Source: Streptomyces antioxidans
GTDB lineage: Bacteria; Actinomycetota; Actinomycetes; Streptomycetales; Streptomycetaceae
Length of the DNA stretch: 64,000 nucleotides
Direction: 5' to 3'
Assembly: GCF_000968685.2 (NCBI RefSeq)
Contig: NZ_LAKD02000054.1
Coordinates: forward strand, 41,508 to 105,507
Shown: positions 33,320-41,892 of the stretch, one piece after another
How positions within the stretch are numbered: position 1 is the stretch's first letter
How the letters are laid out: each line of letters opens with the position of its first letter
Position numbers and translations under genes: made by a program
Notes under the pieces: generated by a model
Told to the model about the DNA's origin: nothing
Databases searched by the model: none
Seen by the model: the letters and a program-made list of their open reading frames with translations, nothing else

Positions 33320-34366
33320 TCACTGCTCCCTGATGGTGAGGTCAAGTCGCTGACCAGGGATGATCAGATCCGGGTCGGCTCCGATGAGGTCCTCGTTGGT
33401 TTCGTAGAGCCCTTCCCAACCCCGGGCCACATTCTGGTGTTCGGCGATCCCTGACAGGTTGTCACCGGGGCGAACGGTGTAATCGTCGCCCGAGGAGCCG
33501 TCGTCGCGGTCCGAGGCGCCGCGCGAGGCATGGCGCCCGGAGGGCCGCCCGCCCCCCGCACCGCCGTCGTCGGCCCGCTCCCCGGCGTCCGGGGAGCCTC
33601 GGTGGCGGCCGGAGGACGACGGGTCGGCGGAGGGGTTCTTGGAGCCGTCCGACTCCGAGGGGTCATCCGGGTCCGAAGGGCCGTTCGAGGCCGGGTCGTC
33701 CGAGGCGGACCCGTCAAGACCGCCGGGGGACTCGGAGGTGTGGGGCGCCTGCGGCTCCTCGGCCGACCCGGACGCGTCCGGCGCGTCCTGCCCGTTCGGC
33801 CCATCCGACCCGTCCCGCCCGTCGGCGCCGCCGGACGCCCCCGAGCGGTCCGCGTCCGAGCCGCCCGAGTCCGAGCGGTCCGCGTCGGAGGAGGAGCCGT
33901 CCCGCCCCCGGTCGCCGGAGCCGTCCCCGCCGCGGCCCGTCCCCGGGTCCGGAGTGGCCGTGCCGCCGGGGTCCACATCGGGGGCGCCGCCGCCGTCGGT
34001 GAGCCCGGCGCCCAGCGCGCAGCTCGGCCAGGCGTCGGGGCCGCGGTCGTCCAGGATCGCCTCGGCGACGGATATCTGCTGGGAACGGCTGGCGAGGTCG
34101 GGGCGCGGGGCGTACGCCGTGCCGCCGTAGCTCTTCCACATGTCGAGGGTCAGCTGGAGCCCGCCGTAGAAGCCGTTGCCCTCGTTGGCGCTCCACATGC
34201 CGCCGCTCTCGCACTCGGCGACGTGATCCCATGTGGCGGTCTGGGCGGCCTGTGCGCCGGACGCCCCGAGGAGGGGCAGGGCGAGGCCCGCTCCCGTGAC
34301 CCCCGCCGCGACGATGATGGCCGGGGCCTGACGGGGGCGACGGTGTCGACCATTACCGGAACGCAT
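33320..34366 (-). CDS. Second Rpf-like transglycosylase with long acidic linker and LysM
   Basis: A 348-residue secreted paralogue of the preceding protein. Signal peptide to about residue 40, catalytic domain WDHVAECESGGMWSANEGNG to AWPSCALG, then an unusually long (about 170 residues) Ser/Asp/Gly/Pro-rich linker with DADRSDSGG-type repeats, and a LysM (YTVRPGDNLSGIAEHQ ... LIIPGQRLDLTI). ATG at 34364-34366 follows AGGAGAGG. It has no c-di-AMP riboswitch upstream, so the two paralogues are probably regulated differently. The linker likely spans the wall. Confidence 0.9.
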   Translation of the reverse strand: MRSGNGRHRRPRQAPAIIVAAGVTGAGLALPLLGASGAQAAQTATWDHVAECESGGMWSANEGNGFYGGLQLTLDMWKSYGGTAYAPRPDLASRSQQISVAEAILDDRGPDAWPSCALGAGLTDGGGAPDVDPGGTATPDPGTGRGGDGSGDRGRDGSSSDADRSDSGGSDADRSGASGGADGRDGSDGPNGQDAPDASGSAEEPQAPHTSESPGGLDGSASDDPASNGPSDPDDPSESDGSKNPSADPSSSGRHRGSPDAGERADDGGAGGGRPSGRHASRGASDRDDGSSGDDYTVRPGDNLSGIAEHQNVARGWEGLYETNEDLIGADPDLIIPGQRLDLTIREQ

Positions 34367-34550
34367 GCGATTGACCTCTCCTATGACGCTGTGCCGCCCT
34401 GGCGACAGGGTTCGCCGGTGAACATAGCGAGGGCGCTCGATCATCACAAGGCGATGTATCCCAGGTCACGCCAAGATCACGTGACTGATCGTTCGTCACC
34501 TATGTCCGGCCGTACGGGGCTTGGGGTGGCAGCCGCCCATTTCGCGGATT

Positions 34551-35825
34551 TCAGCCGTCCGCGGAATCCCAGGTCACCGGGAGCGTGCGCAGCCCGCGCA
34601 TGATCAGCCCGCCGCGCCATCGCAGATCGTCCGGATCCAGCGCGAGCCGCAGCCCGGGCAGCCGCCGCAGCAGGGTGGCGATCGCGGTCTGGGCCTCCAG
34701 CCGGGCCAGCGGGGCGCCCAGACAGTAGTGGATGCCGTGGCCGTAGCCGAGGTGCTGGTTGTCCCGGCGGGCGAGATCGAGGACGTCGGGCTCCGCGAAC
34801 CGCTCGGGGTCCCGGTCGGCCGCCGCGAGTACCACAAGCACCGGCTCCCCCTCGGCGATGTGCTGCCCGGCGAGGGTGAGCGGTTCGATGGCGAACCGCC
34901 AGGTGGCGATCTCCACGGGTCCGTCGTAGCGGAGCAGTTCCTCGACCCCGGCGGGGAGCAGCCGCTCGTCCCCCTCTTCCACGGCCCGCTGCATGAGGGC
35001 GCGCTGCTCCGGATGGCGCAGCAGCGCGTAGACGCCGTTACCGATGAGATTGACGGTCGTCTCAAAGCCGGCGAAGAGAAGGATGAAGGCCATGGCCGCG
35101 GCCTCGTTCTCGGTGAGGTGCTCACCGTGGTCGCTGGCCCGGATCAGCCCGGAGATCAGATCCTCCCCGTCCTCCTCCCCGCGCCCGGCGAGCTCCAGGC
35201 GCTTGCGGTGGATCAGCTCGCCCAGATACGCCCGGATCCTCTTCACGGCCCGGGCCACTCCGCCGCGCGGGCCCCCGCCGTGCCGGATCATCGCGCCCGC
35301 CCAGTCCCGGAAGTCGTCCTGGTCCTCGCGCGGCACCCCGAGCAGATCGCAGATGGCGTAGATGGGGAGGGGGAAGGCGAACTCATGGATGAGATCCGCC
35401 TCCCCCCGCTCCTCGAAGGCGTCGATGAGCTGATCGGTGAGGGTCCGCACCCGGGGGGCGAACGCGGCCACCCGGCGCGGGGTGAACGCCTTCGATACCA
35501 GCCGCCGCAGCCGGGTGTGGTCGGGAGGGTCGATATTGAGCAGATGTGTCATCAGCTCGGCGCGCCGCTCACCCGGGATGCCCACCTTCCCCTTGGCGTG
35601 GGCCGCCGCACTGTGCCGCTGGGGGTTCTTCGAGAGCCGGGGATCGGCCAGCGCCTTCCTGGCGTCGGCGTACCGGGTCACCAGCCAGGCGTCCACCCCG
35701 CTGGGCAGCGTGGTCCGGTGCACCGGGGCGTGTTCGCGTAGCCAGGCGTACGCGGGGTAGGGATCGCTGGCGAACTCCCAGGTGAAAAGGGTGGGAGCGG
35801 AGCTGTTGCGGGGCTGTTCCGACAC
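34551..35825 (-). CDS. Cytochrome P450, canonical
   Basis: A 424-residue soluble bacterial P450. The I-helix FAGFETTVN carries the acid-alcohol pair, the K-helix has ExxR in VEELLRYDGP, and the haem loop is HLGYGHGIHYCLGAPLARLE with the thiolate Cys. All catalytic features are intact, in contrast to the other two P450s in the window. Start GTG at 35823-35825 is chosen from homology of the N-terminus; its ribosome site is weak. It is divergent from the conservon, whose P450 is CYP157-like; CYP154/CYP157 pairs around conservons are known in Streptomyces. Substrate unknown. Confidence 0.9.
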   Translation of the reverse strand: MSEQPRNSSAPTLFTWEFASDPYPAYAWLREHAPVHRTTLPSGVDAWLVTRYADARKALADPRLSKNPQRHSAAAHAKGKVGIPGERRAELMTHLLNIDPPDHTRLRRLVSKAFTPRRVAAFAPRVRTLTDQLIDAFEERGEADLIHEFAFPLPIYAICDLLGVPREDQDDFRDWAGAMIRHGGGPRGGVARAVKRIRAYLGELIHRKRLELAGRGEEDGEDLISGLIRASDHGEHLTENEAAAMAFILLFAGFETTVNLIGNGVYALLRHPEQRALMQRAVEEGDERLLPAGVEELLRYDGPVEIATWRFAIEPLTLAGQHIAEGEPVLVVLAAADRDPERFAEPDVLDLARRDNQHLGYGHGIHYCLGAPLARLEAQTAIATLLRRLPGLRLALDPDDLRWRGGLIMRGLRTLPVTWDSADG

Positions 35826-36476
35826 CCCCCGACGATACCGGCGCGGGGCCGCCCTCCCCGGTCTGCCGTAAGTAACGGCAGACAAGAGGAATAAGGGAAT
35901 AAGCAGTACAAAGAGAATAAGCGAGTCATGACCGGGATGAATGGCTAGCGGATTTCCCCATTCATCTCCACACACCCTTCACCACCTGTACACAGCCGGG
36001 GTTGAATGCCCGGATATCTGATGGCTGACACCGCCGTTCGGCCGATGTCCGCGCCGCCCCGTTACGAACCCCCGGGACACGCCCTGACGTCGGTCAACGC
36101 GGTTAACTTGCGGTGTGGCTGAAACAGCATCAGGTGCACGAATGGGACTGGGGCACATGCACGGGGCCCACGGATACCGGTGATACGATCACCGCGCTTG
36201 CCAGGCGAGCCAAGGGCGCGTAAGACACACGGCGATCCGGCGCATCACGCCGAGAGGATCCCCACTCTGAGGAGCATTATGCCGCCAGTCGGGCATACGG
36301 AGCCGTTCCGGCGCACCGACGCCTGTGCGCTGCCGTCGGCAAGACGAGTGCGATGTCCCCGGAACCCGCGGGCGCCGTACGGGCGCTGACTTACCGCCTG
36401 TCCGACCATTCCAGACGCATAACGCACCACACCTCCCTAAAGTCCCTGGCGGTCTAGTCGTTTTAAGAGAGTCTCA
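35826..36476. promoter_or_regulatory. Long divergent regulatory region P450 / conservon
   Basis: 651 bases without a credible gene. 35880-35935 is AT-rich with three GAATAAG direct repeats. GGTGAT-ACG-ATCACC near 36178-36193 is a perfect inverted repeat and a plausible operator or -10 region. The conservon start is preceded by AAGAGAG. Confidence 0.5.
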
Positions 36477-37622
36477 ATGACGCAATATCTACAGGATCCA
36501 GCACTCTGGGCCCTGATCGCTGGTACGCCTCTCGCCGCAACCGCCATTATCCGCGGGCGAAGGGCGCGGGCGAATCTGCGCCAGGAGAAGGCGGATCTAG
36601 AGAAACGTGCGGCCGATCTCGAGAACAATTACGCCGAGGCGGTGCAGGACGCTCACAGCCGCGCCGAAGAGGCCACCAAGAGCGCACTGAAGTCCGCCAT
36701 GAGAACCCTTCAGGGTCTCGCCAACGAGCAGCAGCTGGCCATTTCCAAGACGCAGGACAAGTACGGCGAGCACCAGCTTCTCCAGGACCTCCTGGAGATC
36801 GACCACATGAACTCGCAGTTCGGTCGGCGCGCCCAGTCCATCGCGGTGCTCTGTGACGGCTGGCTGGGCCGGCAGCGGGCCGTCGCCTCGGTGTACGACG
36901 TGGTGCGCAGCGCCAAGGGCCGCATCCGTCACTACACCCGGGTGGAAATCCGCTCGCAGAGCAATTTCGCCCTGGTCAGCCGGGCCGTGGAACCGGTCGC
37001 ACTGGCGCTGGCCGAGCTGCTGGACAACGCGACCAGTTACTCCGCGCCCGACTCGCCCATCGACATCACCATCCGTACCGTCCCCAAGGGCGTCTGCGTC
37101 ATCATCGACGACGCCGGTGTCGGTATGAACGAGGAGGAGAAGAACCGGGCGGACAAGCTGCTCGCGGCCACACACGCCACCGGTGTAACGGGACTGGGCA
37201 ATCCGCCGCAGTTCGGTTTTGCGGTGATCGGTGTGCTCGCCGCGCGCTATGGCTTCACGGTGTCCGTCGATTCGGCCTCTCCGTACGGTGGTGTTCGCGC
37301 GGTCGTGCTTCTCCCCGAGGACCTTCTGACCAATATGCCCGAGCCGGAAGAGCAGCCGACGACCTACGACGCTCCCGAGGCGGCCGAGCAGCCGGAGCCG
37401 AGCGGTTCCACCTTGACCAGTTCCACCGTGGGCGGTTCCACCGCCGGGGGCCTGCCCAAGCGTCGCCGTAAGGGCGCGATCTCCATCGTCCCGCGAGCGG
37501 ACGCCACCGCCGCGGCCCGGACGAGCGAGGAAAGCGCATCGATCATGGGCGCGTTCCAGCGCGGCACTCAGTCCGGCCGCTCAGCAGCAAACCCGAACAG
37601 GGAAGGGCATGATCCTCAGTGA
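36477..37622 (+). CDS. cvnA: Conservon sensor-kinase-like protein CvnA
   Basis: A 381-residue protein: short N-terminal membrane helix (LWALIAGTPLAATAIIRG), coiled coil (about 35-90), DHMNSQFGRRAQSI dimerisation-like helix and a GHKL ATPase domain (ELLDNATSYSAP N-box, IIDDAGVGMN G1 box). The C-terminus is Pro/Thr/Ser-rich and ends with basic patches. This is the short CvnA (RarA-like) without a large extracellular sensor. Conservon proteins form a membrane-associated G-protein-like complex controlling aerial development and metabolism. GTGA overlap with cvnB. Confidence 0.88.
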   Translation: MTQYLQDPALWALIAGTPLAATAIIRGRRARANLRQEKADLEKRAADLENNYAEAVQDAHSRAEEATKSALKSAMRTLQGLANEQQLAISKTQDKYGEHQLLQDLLEIDHMNSQFGRRAQSIAVLCDGWLGRQRAVASVYDVVRSAKGRIRHYTRVEIRSQSNFALVSRAVEPVALALAELLDNATSYSAPDSPIDITIRTVPKGVCVIIDDAGVGMNEEEKNRADKLLAATHATGVTGLGNPPQFGFAVIGVLAARYGFTVSVDSASPYGGVRAVVLLPEDLLTNMPEPEEQPTTYDAPEAAEQPEPSGSTLTSSTVGGSTAGGLPKRRRKGAISIVPRADATAAARTSEESASIMGAFQRGTQSGRSAANPNREGHDPQ

Positions 37623-38020
37623 ACAACGACCTGTCATGGATGCTTGAGAGCGCCCTGGAAGTTCCAGGGGCTCGTCACGCGATCCTGGTTTCCGCCGACG
37701 GTCTGCTGATGGCCCGTTCTCAAGAGGTCAAAAAGGACGAGGCCGACACCGTCGCGGCGGCGATGAGCGGCATCCAGTCGCTGAGCCGCACCATGGCCGG
37801 CTTCTGCGGTGGCCCCCATATGACATGGCGCCAGACGCTGGTCGAGTTCGACGGTGGCTGGGTCTTCCTCATCTCCGCGGGTGAGGGCGCGTATCTGGCG
37901 GTCTCCTCCTCGCCGGATGTCGACATGGCCGACATCACCTTCCGGATGCAGCAGCTTGTCGGGCAGTTGGGCAAGGCGCTGACCACACCGCCTCGCGAAA
38001 ACAGCGGAATTCAGGCATGA
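37619..38020 (+). CDS. cvnB: Conservon roadblock/LC7 protein CvnB
   Basis: A 133-residue roadblock/LC7-fold protein (LESALEVPGARHAILVSADGLLMA is the diagnostic start). In conservons CvnB pairs with the GTPase CvnD as a likely activator, like MglB with MglA. It overlaps both neighbours by four bases (GTGA and ATGA), giving tight translational coupling in the five-gene operon. No membrane segment. Confidence 0.9.
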   Translation: MNNDLSWMLESALEVPGARHAILVSADGLLMARSQEVKKDEADTVAAAMSGIQSLSRTMAGFCGGPHMTWRQTLVEFDGGWVFLISAGEGAYLAVSSSPDVDMADITFRMQQLVGQLGKALTTPPRENSGIQA

Positions 38021-38388
38021 AGGCACCAGGCGAGCAGGAACCCGAATCCGCTCAATTAGTGCGACCGTACGTCATCACCAACGGTCGAGGGCTTCCGGAG
38101 AACGACCAGTTCAACCTGATCACGCTGGTCACCTCCGCCGAAGAGACACCCCCCAGCCATCTCGACCCGGAGAAGCGCGGGCTCTTGGAGCTGTGCGCGG
38201 GTGGTTATCTCTCGGTCGCGGAGATAGCCGGACACATGGGACTTCCGATCGGCATCGTGAAGGTCCTGCTGTCCGATCTCTCCACGGACGGATACCTCGT
38301 CACCCGTGCACCCGCGCCTCCCGCGCAGCTTGTCGATGTTTCGCTCCTTCAGGAGGTGCTGGATGGGCTCCAGGCCCGTTTCGGATGA
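38017..38388 (+). CDS. cvnC: Conservon DUF742 protein CvnC, with TTA codon
   Basis: A 123-residue DUF742 protein with a winged-helix-like core (LCAGGYLSVAEIAGHMGLPIGIVKVLLSDL). In conservons it is a small partner of the kinase-like and GTPase components; whether it binds DNA is unknown. Codon 14 is TTA (38056-38058), the only TTA I found in the conservon, so translation of this cistron and, through coupling, cvnD and the P450 should require bldA tRNA. It overlaps cvnD by 26 bases. Confidence 0.88.
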   Translation: MKAPGEQEPESAQLVRPYVITNGRGLPENDQFNLITLVTSAEETPPSHLDPEKRGLLELCAGGYLSVAEIAGHMGLPIGIVKVLLSDLSTDGYLVTRAPAPPAQLVDVSLLQEVLDGLQARFG

Positions 38389-38953
38389 TGACGTCTATCT
38401 GAGCGAAGCGGTGCAGATCGCGGCCAAGATCTTGGTCGTGGGGCATTTCGCGGTCGGAAAGACGACGTTCATCGGCACCATGTCCGAGATTCCTCCGCTA
38501 CGCACCGAGGAGCGGATGACTCAGGCCGGAGCCCATGTCGACGACCTCATGGGCACCCGGGGCAAGACCACGACCACCGTGGCCATGGACTTCGGCCGGC
38601 TCACGCTCAGCGACAGACTTGTCCTGTATCTCTTCGGCACACCCGGACAGGAGCGCTTCGTCCAGGTGTGGGAAGACATGAGCCGAGGCGCTCTCGGGGC
38701 GCTGATCCTGGTCGATCCCGAACGGCTCAAGGAGTCCTTCCCGGTAATCGATCTGGTGGAGCACTACGGACTGCCCTATGCGATTTCCGTCAACCACTTC
38801 GACGGCACGCCGGCACGCCCCGACAACGAATTGCGCGAGGCGCTCGACCTGCTGCCCGAGACCCCGATCGTCACCTGTGACGCACGTGACGAGAAGTCAT
38901 CGGCCAACGCGCTGATAACGCTTGTCCGTTACCTACAGGAACGTACTCGCTAG
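38363..38953 (+). CDS. cvnD: Conservon small GTPase CvnD
   Basis: A 196-residue Ras-like GTPase of the conservon/MglA kind. P-loop GHFAVGKTTFIG, switch region around TTTVAMDFG, FGTPGQERF (G3, with Thr-Pro instead of Ala-Gly) and VNHFDG in place of a canonical NKxD. The ATG at 38363 follows AGGAGG by six bases and lies inside the cvnC 3' end. Expected to cycle GTP/GDP under CvnA/CvnB influence. Confidence 0.9.
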   Translation: MGSRPVSDDDVYLSEAVQIAAKILVVGHFAVGKTTFIGTMSEIPPLRTEERMTQAGAHVDDLMGTRGKTTTTVAMDFGRLTLSDRLVLYLFGTPGQERFVQVWEDMSRGALGALILVDPERLKESFPVIDLVEHYGLPYAISVNHFDGTPARPDNELREALDLLPETPIVTCDARDEKSSANALITLVRYLQERTR

Positions 38954-38962
38954 GAGCACCTG

Positions 38963-40309
38963 ATGAACATGCAATCGGATTTTTCGGCGGTGCCACCACC
39001 CGGCTGCCCCGCCCATGGCAGTGGCATGCGGGTGCCGCTGTACGGGACGGAGTTCGCCGCCGATCCGGGTGCCTACTACACCTATATGCGCTCGTACGGT
39101 CCGACCGCGCCGGTGGAGCTCTCCCCGGGTGTCGACGCCACGCTGGTCACGGACTACTCGGCGGCGCTCCAGCTGCTGCAGAACCCGGACACCTTCCGGA
39201 AGGACTCGCGCCGCTGGCGTGAATACAACGAGGGCAAGGTCACCCGGGACAATCCGGTCGTCCCCTTGCTGGAGTACCGGCCGAACTGCATGTTCACCGA
39301 CGGAGCCGAGCATATGCGGCTGCGTCAGGCGGTGACCGACAGCCTGGCCCGGGTGGATGCGCATCGGCTGAGCCGCCATGTCGAGCGGGTCGCGGACTAT
39401 CTGATGGACCAGTTCCTCGCCCGTGGCTCGGCCGATCTGCTCAACGATTACGCCAAGCTGCTGCCGTTGTTCGTTTTCAATGAGCTTTTCGGATGCCCGG
39501 CGGAAATCGGTGACCGCGTCATCTTCGGCATCTCCGGGATATTCGACGGAGTCAATGCGGAGAAGGCGAACGAGGTGCTCGGCCAGAGCGTGGCCGAACT
39601 CGTCGCATTGAAGCGCAAGCAGCCAGGAGATGATGTCACCTCCTGGCTTATGGAGCACCATGCCCAGTTGAACGACGGCGAAATGGTTCATCAGCTGGTG
39701 CTGCTCCTGGGCGCCGGTGCCGAGCCGCAGCGGAATCTCATCGCCAACGCACTGCTGCTGTTGCTCTCGGACGAGCGGTACACGGGGGCCGGGCTGCTGG
39801 TCGAGGACGCCCTCGACGATGTGCTGTGGAACAGCCCGCCCATGTCCAATTACGCTCCGCATTACCCGGTGACCGATGTGGACTTCGCCGGGACCCGGCT
39901 GCGGGCGGGCGACCTGGTGCTGGTCTCCATCGCGGCCGCGAATACCGACCCCGCGCTGTCCGCCTCCAGGCAGCAGCTCAGCAAGCGCGCTCACTTGGCA
40001 TGGAGCGCCGGTCCGCACGCCTGCCCGGCCAAGGACACCGCTCAGCTCATCGGTGTGGTGGCCATCGAGAAACTGCTCAACAAGCTGCCGGACATTGAGC
40101 TCGCGGTGCCCGAGTCGAGCCTGACGTGGCGCCCCGGTCCGTTCAACCGCGGACTTACCGCACTGCCTGCCCGATTCACTCCGATACGTACGGACAAACA
40201 GCCCGTTGCGCAACAACAAATCCCCACGGGCGGCCATCGCACTCACGCCCAGAATAAGCAGGAGAAGGGCGGCTTGTGGAGTTCGTTCCTCTCGTGGTGG
40301 CGAACGTGA
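38963..40309 (+). CDS. Conservon cytochrome P450, CYP157-like, lacking ExxR
   Basis: A 448-residue P450-fold protein translated from the ATG after AGGAGCACCTG, whose AGGAG overlaps the cvnD stop. It begins PPPGCPAHG. Three normally invariant features are altered: the K-helix reads DDVLW (285-289) in place of ExxR, the I-helix reads GAGAEPQ (250-256) without the threonine, and the haem loop reads WSAGPHACPA with Cys354. This degeneracy is known for the CYP157 family. The tail ends in a Trp-rich amphipathic segment (GLWSSFLSWWRT). It may be a haem-binding partner of the conservon, not an ordinary monooxygenase. Confidence 0.88.
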   Translation: MNMQSDFSAVPPPGCPAHGSGMRVPLYGTEFAADPGAYYTYMRSYGPTAPVELSPGVDATLVTDYSAALQLLQNPDTFRKDSRRWREYNEGKVTRDNPVVPLLEYRPNCMFTDGAEHMRLRQAVTDSLARVDAHRLSRHVERVADYLMDQFLARGSADLLNDYAKLLPLFVFNELFGCPAEIGDRVIFGISGIFDGVNAEKANEVLGQSVAELVALKRKQPGDDVTSWLMEHHAQLNDGEMVHQLVLLLGAGAEPQRNLIANALLLLLSDERYTGAGLLVEDALDDVLWNSPPMSNYAPHYPVTDVDFAGTRLRAGDLVLVSIAAANTDPALSASRQQLSKRAHLAWSAGPHACPAKDTAQLIGVVAIEKLLNKLPDIELAVPESSLTWRPGPFNRGLTALPARFTPIRTDKQPVAQQQIPTGGHRTHAQNKQEKGGLWSSFLSWWRT

Positions 40310-40413
40310 TCTAGGTCACACCGGGGGCCCCATTTCATACCGCATGAATGTTCAACTGAACGGGTAGGCAGTGTTGCGCAATTTATGTTGGCCAAAATCT
40401 AAGAGGAGCTGTC

Positions 40414-40659
40414 GTGAGGTCTCCCGCCGACGACGACATAACTGTCGGTCGACGATCAGCGGTTTCACTCATACCTCGACCGCACCCCCACCCCTGCGGC
40501 CAATCGAACACCTACCCTAATTTCGCGGAAGCACACGCGATGGGACCCCAGATACCCGCCCCCCAGGGCGGGTATCTTCTCGTGGTCCCGGAACACCGGC
40601 CATCCCCCCCACCTAAACCAAAACAGCCGCACCTCTCGATTCGACGGGAGGCACGATGA
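40414..40659 (+). CDS. Possible 81-residue leader ORF of the prenyltransferase operon
   Basis: Open frame from a GTG with GAGGAG five bases upstream, ending in an ATGA overlap with the prenyltransferase start. The product is Pro/His-rich (RPHPHPC; PSPPPKPKQPH) with no recognisable domain and no tryptophan. The ribosome site and the stop/start overlap argue for translation; composition argues against a folded protein. A leader peptide that couples translation to the downstream gene is the best reading. Confidence 0.45.
   Translation: MRSPADDDITVGRRSAVSLIPRPHPHPCGQSNTYPNFAEAHAMGPQIPAPQGGYLLVVPEHRPSPPPKPKQPHLSIRREAR
40550..40577 (+). promoter_or_regulatory. Perfect 12-bp hairpin within the leader ORF
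   Basis: AGATACCCGCCC (40550-40561) pairs fully with GGGCGGGTATCT (40566-40577) over a CCCA loop, 78 bases before the prenyltransferase start. TTCTCG follows, so it is terminator-like without a full U-run. It could act as attenuator or RNA stabiliser. Confidence 0.65.
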
Positions 40660-41798
40660 GCGGTTTCAGTTCGGGTGAAGCACTGCTCGGCGACCTCACC
40701 ACGGGCCAGCTGACCCGGCTGTGCCATGTGGCGGGGCTGAGTGAGGCCGACGCGGCCGCGTACACGGGAGTGCTGACGGAGAGTCTGGGAGCCACGGCCG
40801 GACGGCCGCTGGCGCTTCCGCCCCCGTCACACACCTTTCTCTCCGACGACCACAGCCCCGTGGAGTTCTCCCTGGCCTTCCTGCCGGGCCAGACCCCGGA
40901 CCTGCGGGTGCTGGTGGAGCCGGGCTGCTCCAGCGGGGACGACCTGGCGGAGAACGGCCGGGCCGGTTTGCGGTCCATCCACGCCATGGCGGACCGCTGG
41001 GGGTTCTCGACCGATCAGCTCGACCGGCTCGAGGACCTGTTCTTCCCGCCGTCCCCCGAGGGCCCGCTGGCCCTGTGGTGCGCCCTGGAACTCCGCCCCG
41101 GCGGGGTCCCCGGGGTCAAGGTCTACCTCAATCCCTCGGCGAACGGCGCCGACCGGGCCGCCGAGACGGTCCGCGAGGCACTGGCGCGGCTGGGCCACCG
41201 ACAGGCGTTCGACTCGCTGCCCCGGGCGGAGGGCTTCCCGTTCTTCGCCCTGGACCTCGGCGACTGGGACGCCCCGCGGGTGAAGGTCTACCTCAAGCAC
41301 CCCGGGCTGTCCCCCGCCGAGGCGGGTTCGCTGTCCCGGATGACCCCCGCACCGGGCCGCGAGGGGCTGGAGGAGTTCTTCCGCACCGTCGGCGACCTCC
41401 CCGCCGGGGACTTCGCCGATGACGAGGGCGCCGACCGGCTCGCCGGGCGCCCCACCCTCACCTGCCACTCCTTCACGGAGACGGCGATCGGGCTGCCCAG
41501 CGGATACACCCTCCACGTACCCGTCCGCGACTACGTCCGGCACGACGGCGAGGCGCGGGAGCGGGCCGTGGCCGTGCTGCGCAGCAACGGCATGGACAGC
41601 GGGTCGCTCGACCGGGCGCTGGCCGCCGTGAGCCCCCGCCCCCTCGGCGACGGCGTGGGCCTGATCGCCTATCTGGCTCTGGTCCACCAGCGCGGCCGAC
41701 CGCGGCGGGTGACCGTCTACGTTTCCTCCGAGGCGTACGAGACGCGGCCGCCCCGTGAGACGGTTCCCACCCGTGACCGGGTGCGGGTCCGGCTCTGA
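40656..41798 (+). CDS. Aromatic prenyltransferase (DMATS-type, tryptophan/indole)
   Basis: A 380-residue ABBA-fold enzyme. The repeated pattern of beta strands with basic pyrophosphate-binding residues (VKVYLN, PRVKVYLKHPG, TVYVS) and the opening GQLTRLCHVAGLS match bacterial DMATS-family indole prenyltransferases such as the 6- and 5-dimethylallyltryptophan synthases of streptomycetes. It would transfer dimethylallyl from DMAPP to the indole ring of L-tryptophan, without metal. The ATG overlaps the leader ORF. The tryptophanase gene 94 bases downstream strongly supports a tryptophan substrate. Ring position is not predictable by eye. Confidence 0.82.
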   Translation: MSGFSSGEALLGDLTTGQLTRLCHVAGLSEADAAAYTGVLTESLGATAGRPLALPPPSHTFLSDDHSPVEFSLAFLPGQTPDLRVLVEPGCSSGDDLAENGRAGLRSIHAMADRWGFSTDQLDRLEDLFFPPSPEGPLALWCALELRPGGVPGVKVYLNPSANGADRAAETVREALARLGHRQAFDSLPRAEGFPFFALDLGDWDAPRVKVYLKHPGLSPAEAGSLSRMTPAPGREGLEEFFRTVGDLPAGDFADDEGADRLAGRPTLTCHSFTETAIGLPSGYTLHVPVRDYVRHDGEARERAVAVLRSNGMDSGSLDRALAAVSPRPLGDGVGLIAYLALVHQRGRPRRVTVYVSSEAYETRPPRETVPTRDRVRVRL

Positions 41799-41892
41799 AC
41801 CCCGCCAGGGTGCCGAACTCCGGGACATCGCACGCGAAGTACGCCGAGCACGCCGAAACACAGAACGACGAACAGACAGGAGCAGGGGCAGC

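Noticed and set aside
33480..34020. Frameshifted or broken gene suggested by the odd Ser/Asp/Gly region
   Set aside because: The frame is continuous from the Rpf domain to an intact LysM domain, so this is a long linker, not damage.
36180..36389. 69-codon frame upstream of the conservon
   Set aside because: No ribosome site, no domain, composition like noncoding; more likely leader DNA.
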